From positions 79,725,501 to 79,789,500 of the forward strand of contig JAZHRO010000013.1 in the NCBI GenBank assembly GCA_037157565.1: a stretch of 64,000 bases of DNA, given 5' to 3'. Each line of letters starts with the position of its first letter. Position 1 is the stretch's first letter. The translations under genes were made by a program, and so were the position numbers. The DNA is from Thalassia testudinum (taxonomy: Eukaryota; Streptophyta; Magnoliopsida; Alismatales; Hydrocharitaceae). This document shows positions 33,878-44,760 of this stretch, piece after piece. A model generated the notes under the pieces. That model saw only the letters and a list, made by a program, of their open reading frames with translations. It did not search any database and was not told the DNA's origin.

Positions 33878-34395
33878 TTGGTACTCGTTATGATCAGTAC
33901 CGATACACATGAGTCTTAGATCCAGTTCTAGGTTTGAAGTGATCAGGACCTATAGCTTACAAGTACCAATATTGGTCACCAGTACCGGTACTGGTTAGCA
34001 ATAGGCTAAGTATCCAATACTCAACAAGTATCGATACTTTTAATGAGTACTGGTGCTTGCTGTGATAGGTTTATTCTAGAGAAATACCAGTACTCAATAA
34101 GCACTAATACTTATTACAACTATCGATACATAGTAACTATTGGACAAGTACTTATCTAAACATACGTTCTAAACTAGAATCTATGAGTATCGATACTTGA
34201 CATCACTATCGATACTCATTGAGATATATAATTCATACTTATAACCTAGAGGTATCGATACTGATTCATTAGTAATGATACTTAATATGTGAGATATTGA
34301 TACTAATTCATCAATACCAATATCCAATTAATATTAAATTTAGGTGAGATAAATTTGGATACATGCCAACCTAAATGCCTAAAATTTTTCTAACA
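33878..34395 (+). repeat. Copia 3' LTR, second part
   Basis: Starts with the duplicated TTGGT and continues the copia LTR to TTTTTCTAACA at 34395, matching the 5' LTR end at 10192. It is dense in GTATCGATAC-type palindromes where the 5' LTR more often has GTACCGGTAC or GTACCAGTAC. The next bases, TCGCG, begin flanking DNA. Confidence 0.88.
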
Positions 34396-34587
34396 TCGCG
34401 TGCTTTCAAAGTAAGCCACGAAAAATATTCCAAGCAAGAGCGAAATAGTGCACTCTCTTTGGTCAAATCACAATAAATGGTGATCACATTTATATTCAAC
34501 ATTCACATGCAGTTGGATAGAAGAGTCCAAATCGATGAAATGTGAGGTCTTTCCGTGCTATGCCGCTTGGATTGTTCCTTGGAAACA

Positions 34588-34612
34588 TATTATATATATA
34601 TATATATATATA
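34588..34612. repeat. (TA)n microsatellite
   Basis: About 12 TA units. Similar short TA tracts occur at 35023-35041 and 35663-35680. Confidence 0.95.
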
Positions 34613-35289
34613 GTGGGGGCGACTTAATTGGTTCGCTCCTGCTCTCCATAAGGTCTCATCCTTGTTCCTGTTCCTACAGTAACTTGACTTTGTCAGGATC
34701 TGCGAGGGAAGGGATTGCTCCAGTCCAAGGGCACGTAATATATATGTTAATATATGTCAAATAAGGGAGCTTGCGTCCTTCCCAGGTGTAATTCACTCAT
34801 ATCATCTCTGTGATAACAGTGACGTTGGTTTGAGACTTGTCGGTATGAAAATTATCTGAAGGTCGTGGGTTGAAGCACTTGCGACCTTTTAAAGTTTACC
34901 TCTCAAAATATTTTTTTGTCATAAAAAAAAAAAACCGAGGGATAGAGCTTAGGATTTGTCTTAGGAACAAAGCTCCCTGAATAATGTCCACAAAAGTTGG
35001 CGTATTCGTCACACCGATCGTGATATATATATATATATATTCACTAATTTTGTTCGTTGTGGCTCGAATCATTCCGACTGGATGAGCACAGCTTCTATAC
35101 ACAGGCCGATCGTGTCGCGCGACCACCGCATTAATTTTGTGTAAGCAATCATGCATGCCTGCACATTACGTGACCTTCCGGGACTCACGAAAAGTAAAAT
35201 GACAGTTTACATTTGGAACCTTATTATTGATTATAATTTATTAATTTAAACTTTACGAGTGTGCACCTTTTTATGTGATACTCTACGAT

Positions 35290-35640
35290 CTTACTTGAAC
35301 GAGGGATAAGAAGGATACATGATTAAGTGATATGATAGAAATAGGATAAACATTATCTTAAATAGTGTCAAAATATTACATTAAATATCCGTACACAATA
35401 CAATAATTGATATATCACATCTAATTTCTTCTCACTCTACTTTACAATAAAATAATAATAATAAAAAAAATTCATTTTTTCTTTTATATTGAAATTACAT
35501 CAACTTACAATTTATATATATCAATACACCTATTACATCCATTCTCACTATTTTACTACTTACAATACCACAAATGAAATTTATCTCATCTTAAATTTTA
35601 TCTGAAGCTAAATTTTATCCTTTATCCAAACAAAATCATC
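35290..35640. mobile_element. Possible MITE
   Basis: The ends 'gagggataagaaggata' (near 35300) and 'ttttatcctttatccaaac' (near 35615) are imperfect inverses. The interior is AT-rich with repeated 'gataaaat' or 'attttatc' elements and no open frame, about 350 bp. The ends resemble plant MITEs that start GTTTGGATAA. No target duplication was established. Confidence 0.35.
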
Positions 35641-37949
35641 AATAATAATGTGTCAAAATCAAATATATATATATATATATGTGGGTGCGCACACGCACGC
35701 GAATCATTAATATCTTAATTAATATATTGAAAGATATTTGAATTTATATTTCAGTAGGGTGCATCTCACTAATGTAATGCGTCAGGGATTTTGATTATTT
35801 GTGTTGGAGTAGACAAAATGACATTATTTGTGTTGGAGTAGACAAAATGACAATACTTTGGTTTAACAAAATCATAATATTAATTTAGGATTTATTTAAT
35901 TGTCGAGTTAAGATGGATTAAATGTTTAGCTCTGTTACTAAATCTCACCTCCAGTTGTGTTGGGTTAACTCTTACTTAATTTAGTAAAGAATTATTCTAT
36001 TTTTTTAATATAATGATATTAATTCATTAAAATATCTAAACTTGTTTAACTTATTTATTTTATAATTTTATTTTACCTTTTATATATACCTTTACCTATT
36101 CCACAAATTTATATTTTCTTTATCAAATAAGATCAAATGTTAATTAATGTTATTAATGCAAACCTATAAAAAATGTACAGTGATTGCCATGCTTTTCTTG
36201 AAAATCCAAAAAAAAATCTCCGTATGCATCAAATCGTGAAATCGCGCGGAACTCTACTTGCTATCTCGGGTAAAGTAGTATTCATGGGCATTTATGTGTG
36301 CCACATGGTAAAACATCTCCACGTTATGGAAAACACGTTGGCTTATGCCATTTAATTTCATTACTGTGAGATGCTAAAGGAGGGGTTAAAGTATCGATGC
36401 AAGAGCAACTAAAATCGATATAAATGTATTGGAAAAGGAGACTTGAGACAGAGATAATGGATCGGGTATGGTAAAGATTTGGCTGTACATGATCCCATTT
36501 CCGATTAGTCAGGTGGAGGGAGATAAAGGGAGAGAGTAGACGTTTGAGGCGGGAGAGAGAGAGAGAGAGAGAGCGTGGAACGGAGCAGTCAGTACTGTAG
36601 TAAAATAAACTGAAAAAAAAAATAATAATACTACAGTAGAGTGCATAATACACCACATATTATTTCCCACGATACTTCAGTTATATTATTGATTTACTCA
36701 CCAATACCTAAATCAAAATCTTATCCTCATACTTATTTATCTCTAGCTACTGATATATTGATATCTATCTTAACATATGAGCTATTTTAGACGAAGTAAC
36801 ATGACTTGTACATGAATATAGGTAAGAGCTTTTACGTATATGCCCATGAAATCATGTGTACATGTTCCCCTTGCAAACTTCATTTGCCACCTTATGCCGT
36901 TGCACTAGGATCGAGCAATCGACAGCGCTCCTATCTAACCTAAAACTTGACCGAAAAAGCCCCAACTCAAGCCTATTACTTATATTTGAATTGAGTTTTG
37001 ATTTAAATTTAGGTCATTCAATTATTTAAGTTGAACTTATAAGCGCAAGCTTGAGAGCCTAAAGCTCAGCTCATATTTAAGTTTGAAAAAAAGTTGAAAT
37101 TTTATATATTTAAATATGATATAAATATAGATTCATATATGTTAACATTATCGATACTTGCTTGGCACTTCATCTCAAATTTAATTTTTAAAAATTTTTC
37201 ATTCCATATGCATAATTGTTGATTTATTTTGATTTAGTGATAACAGTAAACAAATTTAAAGTAAATACCATTTGCTTCATTACTAATACATGCTTTTGAT
37301 TGAAATATTCTAAAGCTATTTCATTCTTTACATGATTGAACACAAGAACATTGATAATTAATCTATTACATGAGGGTACATATCACATGCACTAAAGTTT
37401 GTGTTTATCCAACTTAAGATTAGCGGTTAACTAGTTTCGATCGGATTTTAAAATATTCATCATAGTATAAATGATTAAAGCATAATTAACATTTAAATTT
37501 ATAATTTTTGAATTAAAAGAGAAATGTGTAACTATCACTACTAGTTATATATAGAAAATTCAGGTTCAAGAGTTTGGTTAAAAAAAAGATGTTAGCATAT
37601 AAGAATGATTATCCAAACTCATTGTATTAGCTATAAAAAATTGAGAGATATGCATATAGAAAAGTTTATTTTCTCCTAAGAGAGATTATACTTCAATCTT
37701 GAGAGGAATGGGCTAAGTTTATCTTTATGTTCTTTTCTTTTCTTCCCACGACAAAACCCAGCCTAATTCCACTCGGGCCATGCCCCCGATGGGCCTCCTT
37801 TCCCTCGGCTCAGAACAGGTCAGCGCGGGCTCGTGTGCAGCCGCGCTCGTGCACGTGCTATGAGGACTTGACCCCCTGATGCTCGGGCGATGGGGTCGAG
37901 TACCTAATTGATAATATGTCACACTAGCGCGTCTTCAGCCTCCGAGGTG

Positions 37950-39664
37950 GGACTAAAAGTCCTCGCTATCTTGCGTTGGCACGCAGCACAGGTCTTCAGT
38001 CTCGATTCGTCTACTTCGGCTATCCAATCTCCCAAGTGTAACCGGAGATCAATCGAGGTGACTCCGGCACTTCCAATTTATGAACTCCTTTTGAGATCAG
38101 GGTGTTGGATGGTGTGGCGGGCTTCATTGGAGATGGCTGGAGAGCTGTTGTAGGAGACTGAGGCGAAGGGTAGATCCGATGAACACCTGTGGATAGTAGA
38201 ACAAACCTCTCGGTCCCAAATTAAGCTAGAAGCTTCGGGGGTGAACCCTGAAGCTTGTCCTTAGGTCTAGGTGCTGTGAAAGTGTGTTTGATGGTGTGGC
38301 GAAGGAGCTCGCCAGAGCTCCTGAAGGTGGTGATTGATGGACGTGTTGTGTAGGTGAAACAACAAGGTAATGAGTTGGAAAGATGGAGGAGGAGAAGGGT
38401 AGAAGAAACCCTAAAACTATTGGAAGGAAGGAGACGAGAAAATCGGTGGCGGTGGTGGGCTCGCATGCGACGAACAGAGGAGGAATTGAGGTTGAGGAAG
38501 GGGTCGAAGAGCTATCTCCTTTGTTGGGGAGCACAACGACAGAGGGGCGAAGGCAGCCGACCTCTTGTTTGGTGGCGAGAGCCGATGGAGAGATGGCATA
38601 GAGAAGACATCAAGGTCTTTCAATGGTGACACAAAGAGGAGGAAGAAGATGAGGGTAGTACTCGTTATTTCCAGACGAAGGCATTTAGAGGGACTGCGTG
38701 AAGCTTTATAGTTGCAACCTAGAGCATGCGCGGGTCGGAGGTTGCGAGAATCGCTCACAACAACTCACAAATTCCACACCTATTTTGATAGAAGATAGCA
38801 TGCGGCAGAGGTGGCCATTGTTGATGGAAAAAATGTTGGCGAAGGCAGTCGCGGAACGACGAGAGGATTAAATCCTCTTCAGGCATTGAAGGTAGTCGTG
38901 GTCTGAGGTGGCTGCCAATTGAGCTCAAAGATTGGCGGCGATGTCGATCAACGTCGAGGTGAGGAAGAAGACAGCTGGCATCAACGTGACATCAGCTAGG
39001 GACTATTATGCAAGGAAAGAGGATCAAAAAGTAATAGATTTGGACCTATTTGAAAAGGTTTAGAAAATTAAGGACTTGAATGCAAAGTAGGTGTAAATGA
39101 CATTAAATTAGGTCCAACTTTTTATGGGAGCTTAATTAAAACCTAGGGAACCTAGTTGTAACCTCAATTTTGGATTTTGAAGTCATTTGTTTAGTCAATT
39201 TATGTTTGGATGCAATTTACACTAATTATTCACCTAGGTTATTGTTTTAGGTCAAATTAGGTTCTTTTGATCCAATTATCACCCTAAACCTTGTAGAATA
39301 TTTTTTTTATAGTTTTTAGAAGGTTTCCTTTGCAATTATTTTTCATCGAAACCTGTCAACTTGAGTTAGGCCAAAATTAAGGTTTAATCAATTATTGATT
39401 GTCTTGAATTTCTGAAAAAACCTTGGATTGACTAGCTTAGGCCTACTTAGTTAACTTTTATGCTTATTTGACCATTCCTTCCATGTAGATTCATCTTTAG
39501 GTCCATCTTCTTGTTAAATAAGTAGAATTAACCCTTTTAATTTCATTCCTCCCAGTTCTTCCTATCATCAGATTATACCCTTTTTAATGATTAAATAGAT
39601 GAATTTATCCATAGAACTTAGCAAAATTAAGCTAGATATAGTGTGAATGATGGTAATGCCATCA
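37950..39664 (-). mobile_element. Athila-type LTR (copy G), left border approximate
   Basis: The 39060-39664 part aligns with copies F, H and I (blocks such as 'ttaggtcc', 'ttggattttgaagtca', 'ggtttaatcaatt' and the terminal 'gatggtaatgccatca'). On the minus strand it starts TGATGGCATTACCATCA at 39664. The minus-strand TATA box at 38704-38712 lies about 950 bases in. No pol sequence adjoins, so it is a solo LTR or a remnant. Open frames at 38221-38758 on both strands lack domains and sit in G/A-rich leader-like sequence. The 37740-37950 block, which is GC-rich and includes 'ccgatgggcc', may belong to it or to another repeat. Confidence 0.6.
38704..38712 (-). promoter_or_regulatory. TATA box of Athila-type LTR G
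   Basis: The minus strand reads ACTATAAAG, placed as in the related LTRs. Confidence 0.45.
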
Positions 39665-42600
39665 CCAACCTATTTATTTTAAGATAAGCTTAGGCTTGGG
39701 CTTGTTAAAAGAAAAAATAACAAGCCTTGTCATAGCCTAAAGCTCAAAGGCAAGGGTTTAATCGAGCACTCCACTTTACTTTGCCATAAAGATTGTGTCA
39801 AACTTATTAGTTTTACCCCCTAAGATTGTTTTTAATCACCATGCCTCTATTAACAACCCTCTCCAACCTTTTCTCTCTACTTTGTGCTCTTCTACCTCAT
39901 CCTTCCCCACCTCCCTTTTTCTTCAACTACTAGTCTACTAGGACTTGGGAGGGCCTTTGAACAACTTCTAGTTGGTGTTGCTCCCTACCTCTCCCTCCTT
40001 AGCTTTCTCTTCCCCTTCCCCAAATACCATTGATTTTGCTGCCACCTTTTCCTCCAATAATGGCTACATTCTTTGGGCCTCTTTTTACCCTTCCTCCACC
40101 TACTACACCTTGCTCTCATTTGATGACTTCTCCTTCCCCAATCATTATAGCCTCCATGTCATCGACCTTTTAGTTATTGCCATTAATTTTCCTCAATTCC
40201 TCTTCCCCCACACTTGAGACCCTTTCCCATCTTTGCCTTTTCTTCAACATTGGCTCTATATTGACTCGTAAAAGTTCTTGTAGAGGGGTGCTTCAATTGA
40301 TTGGCAAGGAGGAGGAAGAGGTTTAATAGAGAGAGGAGGTTGTTAGGGGAAGAAGGGGGCTAAGGGGAATGAAGATAAAGTTCTTAAATTTTTTAATTTT
40401 CCTATGTTAATTTTAATGGATTTTTTGCATGGAGATATATAAAGGTAAATGGAGCAAGTTTGAAGGGTATATACATCCATGTAACTTTCTTAGGGGAAAA
40501 TACACAAGATCCAAAAATTCCACATGAATTTATGCAAAATACTTAAACAGATAATTGTGAATTTACAAACAATTATAGAAAGTGGTGTGTGAAGTTTTTA
40601 TCACAATATAGACACATCAAATAATGGTTCCTTCAAGGCTACTGGTCTGGGGCCCTTGCTTTGCCTGGGCCATCTTGACTTTGGAACTTTAGGTGTTGGC
40701 TTTCACTTCTACTATTAGGAGAATATTTTGCCTATTCATGTTGATGCCATGTCTCTTTCTATCTACTTTTGGTGGCATCAATCACAACCTCTCCCTTAGG
40801 ATTCACAACTATGTGTTCCTTTCATCTCAAGATTTAAACATCTTATGGTTTCTCTAAATTTTGCAATAGGCTTTCTAATGCTACAGTGGTGTTACTTGCT
40901 TCCAAGTGGATAATTGCATCAACGGCCTCTCCACCTCATACCCTTCCTTGGTTTGCTATTGATGGTGTACGAGACTTACCTTTCAAGGTTAGGGGGCATT
41001 TGCAACGTCTAGACTCCCTAACCACACCTTATGTGTAGGTGTTTTAAAGATGGGATTGTCAATCTTTTGTAGTGTCTTTTTGGGGATGGGTTTGGAGGTT
41101 ACCAACCATGTCAATATTTTGAAATGATGATAGCACTTGACTTCTTCAATGTATTGACATAGATGGTAATCTCAACCCTTGATTATGTAATCTTTTCTTT
41201 TCTTTTTGCTGATTATGCTTGGTAGGTTATGTCAATGCTCCCTACCTTTTCTTAAATGAAATAAGTCTTTAATTTAAGAAAAAGGTGATTGAAGTGGAAT
41301 AGAACATTCAAAAAAAGAAATTTATCATATATCTTAGGCAAATGGGCTGGGTAGATAGGTAAATTCCCAAATCTCTATTTGAATTTGTAAATCAAAACCT
41401 ATAGTCATACAAAAACTAAATAGGTCGAGCCTTAGATGCTTCAATTGGATCGGGTCAAGTTGGATTTGGGTTAGGGTAAACCAAAATTGCTATCCTTAAT
41501 TTGAATGACTACTTATTTTGAAATATATAAGAAACCATTCTAAATAATTCTACACTTTATAAACATAAATATAATATGTTGATATGCATGCATCTTTTTA
41601 AACAAGGTATACAGTAAGTAGCACTACCATATTGCCAAGATAAGGCTAGAAAAAGTATCTCATAAACATGCACATGATGAAGAATCACATCCCTTAAAAA
41701 ATACATACATTCAACTCTTGCTAGGGCATTCTTTGCAATTTTTACAATAAAGAAAGGTAAAATATCTTGCTAGTACTCTTGTGAAGAGTTGATGGAGTTT
41801 CAATGATCAAACTTTCTAGCTTTGGAAGAGATGGTGAGTAAAATATCACCTGCCCAAATTCTAGATAGAAAATGTTTGATAAGAAATCGAGATTGACTTG
41901 AGTACTTACTATATCTTCCACTTATTCCCATAGCCACTACAAGTATTTGGATTCTTGTGTTTACATCTCCTACATGGAGATTTGCTTTCTTGGAGTTTAT
42001 CTTTATTTTCCAACTTAGGTTCCATATTGATTCACTTAATTCCTATCTTGAGTCTACAAATACTTCATTTAATGTTGGAAATTGGAGACTTCCATTGAAA
42101 AATTGTTAACTAGATCCTCTCTCGATCCCAATTGGTTAGACCATAGATGTAATGATATGAGCAAAGTCTTTGGTTCAAGTCTAGCATGGCCTAGTTCTGC
42201 TAGGGCCCCACATTTTGGGAAATAAATGTGAAAACTATAGTATTTGGGTGGATTCAGGTGCAACTTTTCAATGATAATGATAGCTCTTATACACTTTGAG
42301 CATGCCTTGTGATGTAACTAATTTCCATTTGTACATGGTTTTCCCTCATTTCTTGGCTACGTTTTACCCAAATTATGTCTAATATAATCACCCTCTTCTT
42401 AAACTTGATTAGGTTTTAAAATTGATATTACAAATGACTTTATGAATTTTAATCTTAGTTTTGTGAGTGCTAGGCTTCTAAATTCATTCTAATTGATCAA
42501 ATCAGGCTTAAAAGAGGCCATTTTAGAGCTTGAATTTCTACTAGTTTAATGTTCATATCTAGTATGATTAAGGAATAGATTTACTATCTTAAGGTCCTAT

Positions 42601-43959
42601 CCTCAATAAACACATTTAAGTGCACTATTATTTCATTAGGGTGTTAATTCAAGTCCTGAAGAAGAAGGCAAAAGTGAAGGTCTTTTTCTTTTGGAAAAAA
42701 GAAAGTAGAAGGCATATGTTTGTTCCATACTTTTGATTCCTTGGGTCACTCATCATATGCAAATTATGACAAAGCATCAATTTTGTAGTGGAGGCCCATG
42801 CAATGCCTAATTTGTCTAATCACGTGTGAAAACCTAAAGTATTATGTTTAGCTTGACAGTGGTACCTGATCAGAGCCCTTCTAACTAAGCCTTATTGGGT
42901 CTACGAATAAGGGAAAGGTCCACTCAAAATAAGAAACAATTGCACACAAGATAAAGGTTTTGTGACCTAGTTCCACTTGAAACAGATGTATGTTTAGGGA
43001 GAGTATGATCACTCTCAAATTTCCATTAAGTTAGTTGTATCAGAGAGTATAAGAGTTCACTCTTTTCTCTGTAATTTCTTGCCTTTATGTCCCCCGCATG
43101 CGAAGACCACGGCCTATTTAAATAACATAGTTCTTCGTAATGTGAGTATTAACTCTTGAGCGTGATCCCTTGGACGTAATTGTAATGGTTGGTCAAATTG
43201 ATGACATGTTGCACACATTCTCGAGCAAGTTACCCATGTTCATCGAAGAACGTGATGATGGAGTAACAAATGTGGTAATCATCATCCGATTGAGATTTGT
43301 CAGATGCATTTTCTCATCCATCCATTAGAGTCTCAGCTGGCTAGAGACTATGTGTATCCTCCAATTAAGCCTTTTAGTGGGCTGGGGAATCTATCTATCC
43401 CTCTATGTCTTTAGCTGAATATGCTGAACTTATATAATCTGTTCGACTAGGCGAGCCTGCTAACTATGTCTTCATTTAGTTGAATTGCCAATAATGATCT
43501 GTCTCATTGAGCTGTTCAGTCAAATCTTATGATATTGGTTTTTAGTCACTATTAGTTGAGTCTTTGTGGACTTCTTCTTGGACGCTTGTGAGGTATTTTT
43601 TATTGGATTTAGATGAGAATTTTCTTTCCTTAATCAATACTTATATTACAATCTTGGATATATGTGATCAGGGTGGTTAAAAGATGCATCCAAATTAGCA
43701 ACCAATTGTCACTGGCTATTACTTTTAGGCTTGAGAACCCTTAATATAATGAACTTTGTAATATCAAACGAAGCATCAATATTAATCTTAAGACTATCAT
43801 ATACTTGCTATAATCAGATTATGTAAATCAAATTTGCAAAAGTTAAAAATAACTTTATAATAGATAATATTCTACGATAATAAAATGTATATCAAAGTTT
43901 TTCAAACAATATCAAACTGATAATTCTAAATTTCTAATGTTCCATCACCACAATAATGT
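39665..43959. other. Intergenic sequence, no gene recognised
   Basis: AT-rich sequence without recognisable domains. Bases 39840-40250 are C/T-rich with a short open frame (39972-40217) of low-complexity composition. Bases 40640-41280 translate weakly on the plus strand into stop-broken hydrophobic sequence and end in an A-rich stretch, as an old LINE tail might, but no RNase H or RT motif can be made out. Nothing supports a gene between 41300 and 43959. Confidence 0.45.
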
Positions 43960-43984
43960 AGGTTCAAACAAAAGGGGTGAGATG

Positions 43985-44215
43985 TGCATGATAAGAAAAT
44001 AATGTGGAAATATAAACAACATCTCACAAAAGTAATCCCACAAATGAACACATGGATTTTTAGGTGAAAATCCAAACCTGGGTAAAAATCACCACCTAAA
44101 CCTCTCAGTTTAGAATTTTTCGATCTACCTAGTAGATCAAATCCACTAATGAACTACTTAAATGATGGTAGTTTAACCTATTACAACTACGCTACTTTAA
44201 ACTGAGAATGATATG
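43985..44215 (-). repeat. Fragment related to the SIRE-like LTR
   Basis: Aligns in the same orientation with 297-520. Shared blocks include 'aaatataaacaa', 'ggatttttaggtg', 'aatccactaa' and 'caac.acgctac'. A short degenerate GACGTC cluster lies further on at 44688-44760 (GACGTCTGAG, GACTTCTGA, GATGTCTGA), as in the intact LTR. Between the two is AT-rich sequence that does not match, so the LTR is rearranged or itself interrupted. Confidence 0.65.
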
Positions 44216-44760
44216 CTATTTCTCAACACAGTTAATTAAGGTTATTAGTTTTAATTAAATGTATTGGAAGTAACTTAGGCTAACTTGAATTATTGTCGTG
44301 AGTATAGTATAGAGTTAAGTTAACCTAACATTTTAGATTTTTAATTTCATTTAACTGGTTGAGTCTAGGTCGTTCATTGGGAGGCATGATAGTAAACTTA
44401 ATTTATCATTAATTCCTAAGGCATAATTACTAACTATTTAATCAGTCAGATTAATAATCACAATATATTTTAAGTACATGAATAATTGCATAAAAGATTT
44501 AACAATAAAAGCATGCAATATTCCATTAATAAGAACAAATATACAAGAAAGATTTTTCATTAAAATCCAAATAGAACATGTTTATTACAAAATAAAAGGC
44601 TTAAGTAATGTTTACAAGAATGATCAAGCCTTTATACAACATTTAGAACTCGAATACAGAAGATATAGTAGCTTCAGCTCTAAATTAGACGTCTGAGAAA
44701 AGAATTAGACGACTTAAAAGTAAGAATTAGACTTCTGAAATATGCATTGGATGTCTGATT

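Larger units (their letters stand above)
8899..34395 (+). mobile_element. Old Ty1/copia element carrying four nested insertions
   Basis: The 5' LTR (8899-10192) and the split 3' LTR (22649-23474 plus 33878-34395) match across their lengths. A tRNA-iMet primer site follows the first and a polypurine tract precedes the second. Between them lie gag, protease, integrase, RT and RNase H in copia order (integrase before RT). Removing the Tekay insertions and their duplications leaves about 9.8 kb, or roughly 7.7 kb after removing the Athila-type LTR. All coding parts carry stops. The five bases after the 3' LTR (TCGCG) do not match those before the 5' LTR, so no target duplication is visible. Confidence 0.9.
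34396..37949. other. AT-rich intergenic sequence, no gene recognised
   Basis: Long AT-rich stretch with three (TA)n microsatellites (34588-34612, 35023-35041, 35663-35680) and an A-run at 34922-34934. A directly repeated 27-base block occurs near 35800-35850 ('tgttggagtagacaaaatga'). The possible MITE at 35290-35640 is listed separately. The open frames at 36173-36355 and 36324-36656 show no domain. The G/A-rich block at 36490-36600 with 'actgtagtaaaataaa' weakly resembles 4700-4860. GC rises from about 37740, approaching the next LTR. Confidence 0.5.

Noticed and set aside
34800..34935. Possible tRNA-derived SINE ('aggtcgtgggttgaag' resembles a B box, followed by an A-rich run)
   Set aside because: No convincing A box or target duplication, and only one copy in the window.
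40640..41280. Possible old LINE 3' end
   Set aside because: Stop-broken translation with no RT, zinc-binding or RNase H motif that I can name.
42840..42880. 'tggtacctgatcagagccc' as a primer-binding site
   Set aside because: It has an insertion relative to the tRNA-iMet site and no LTR end beside it.
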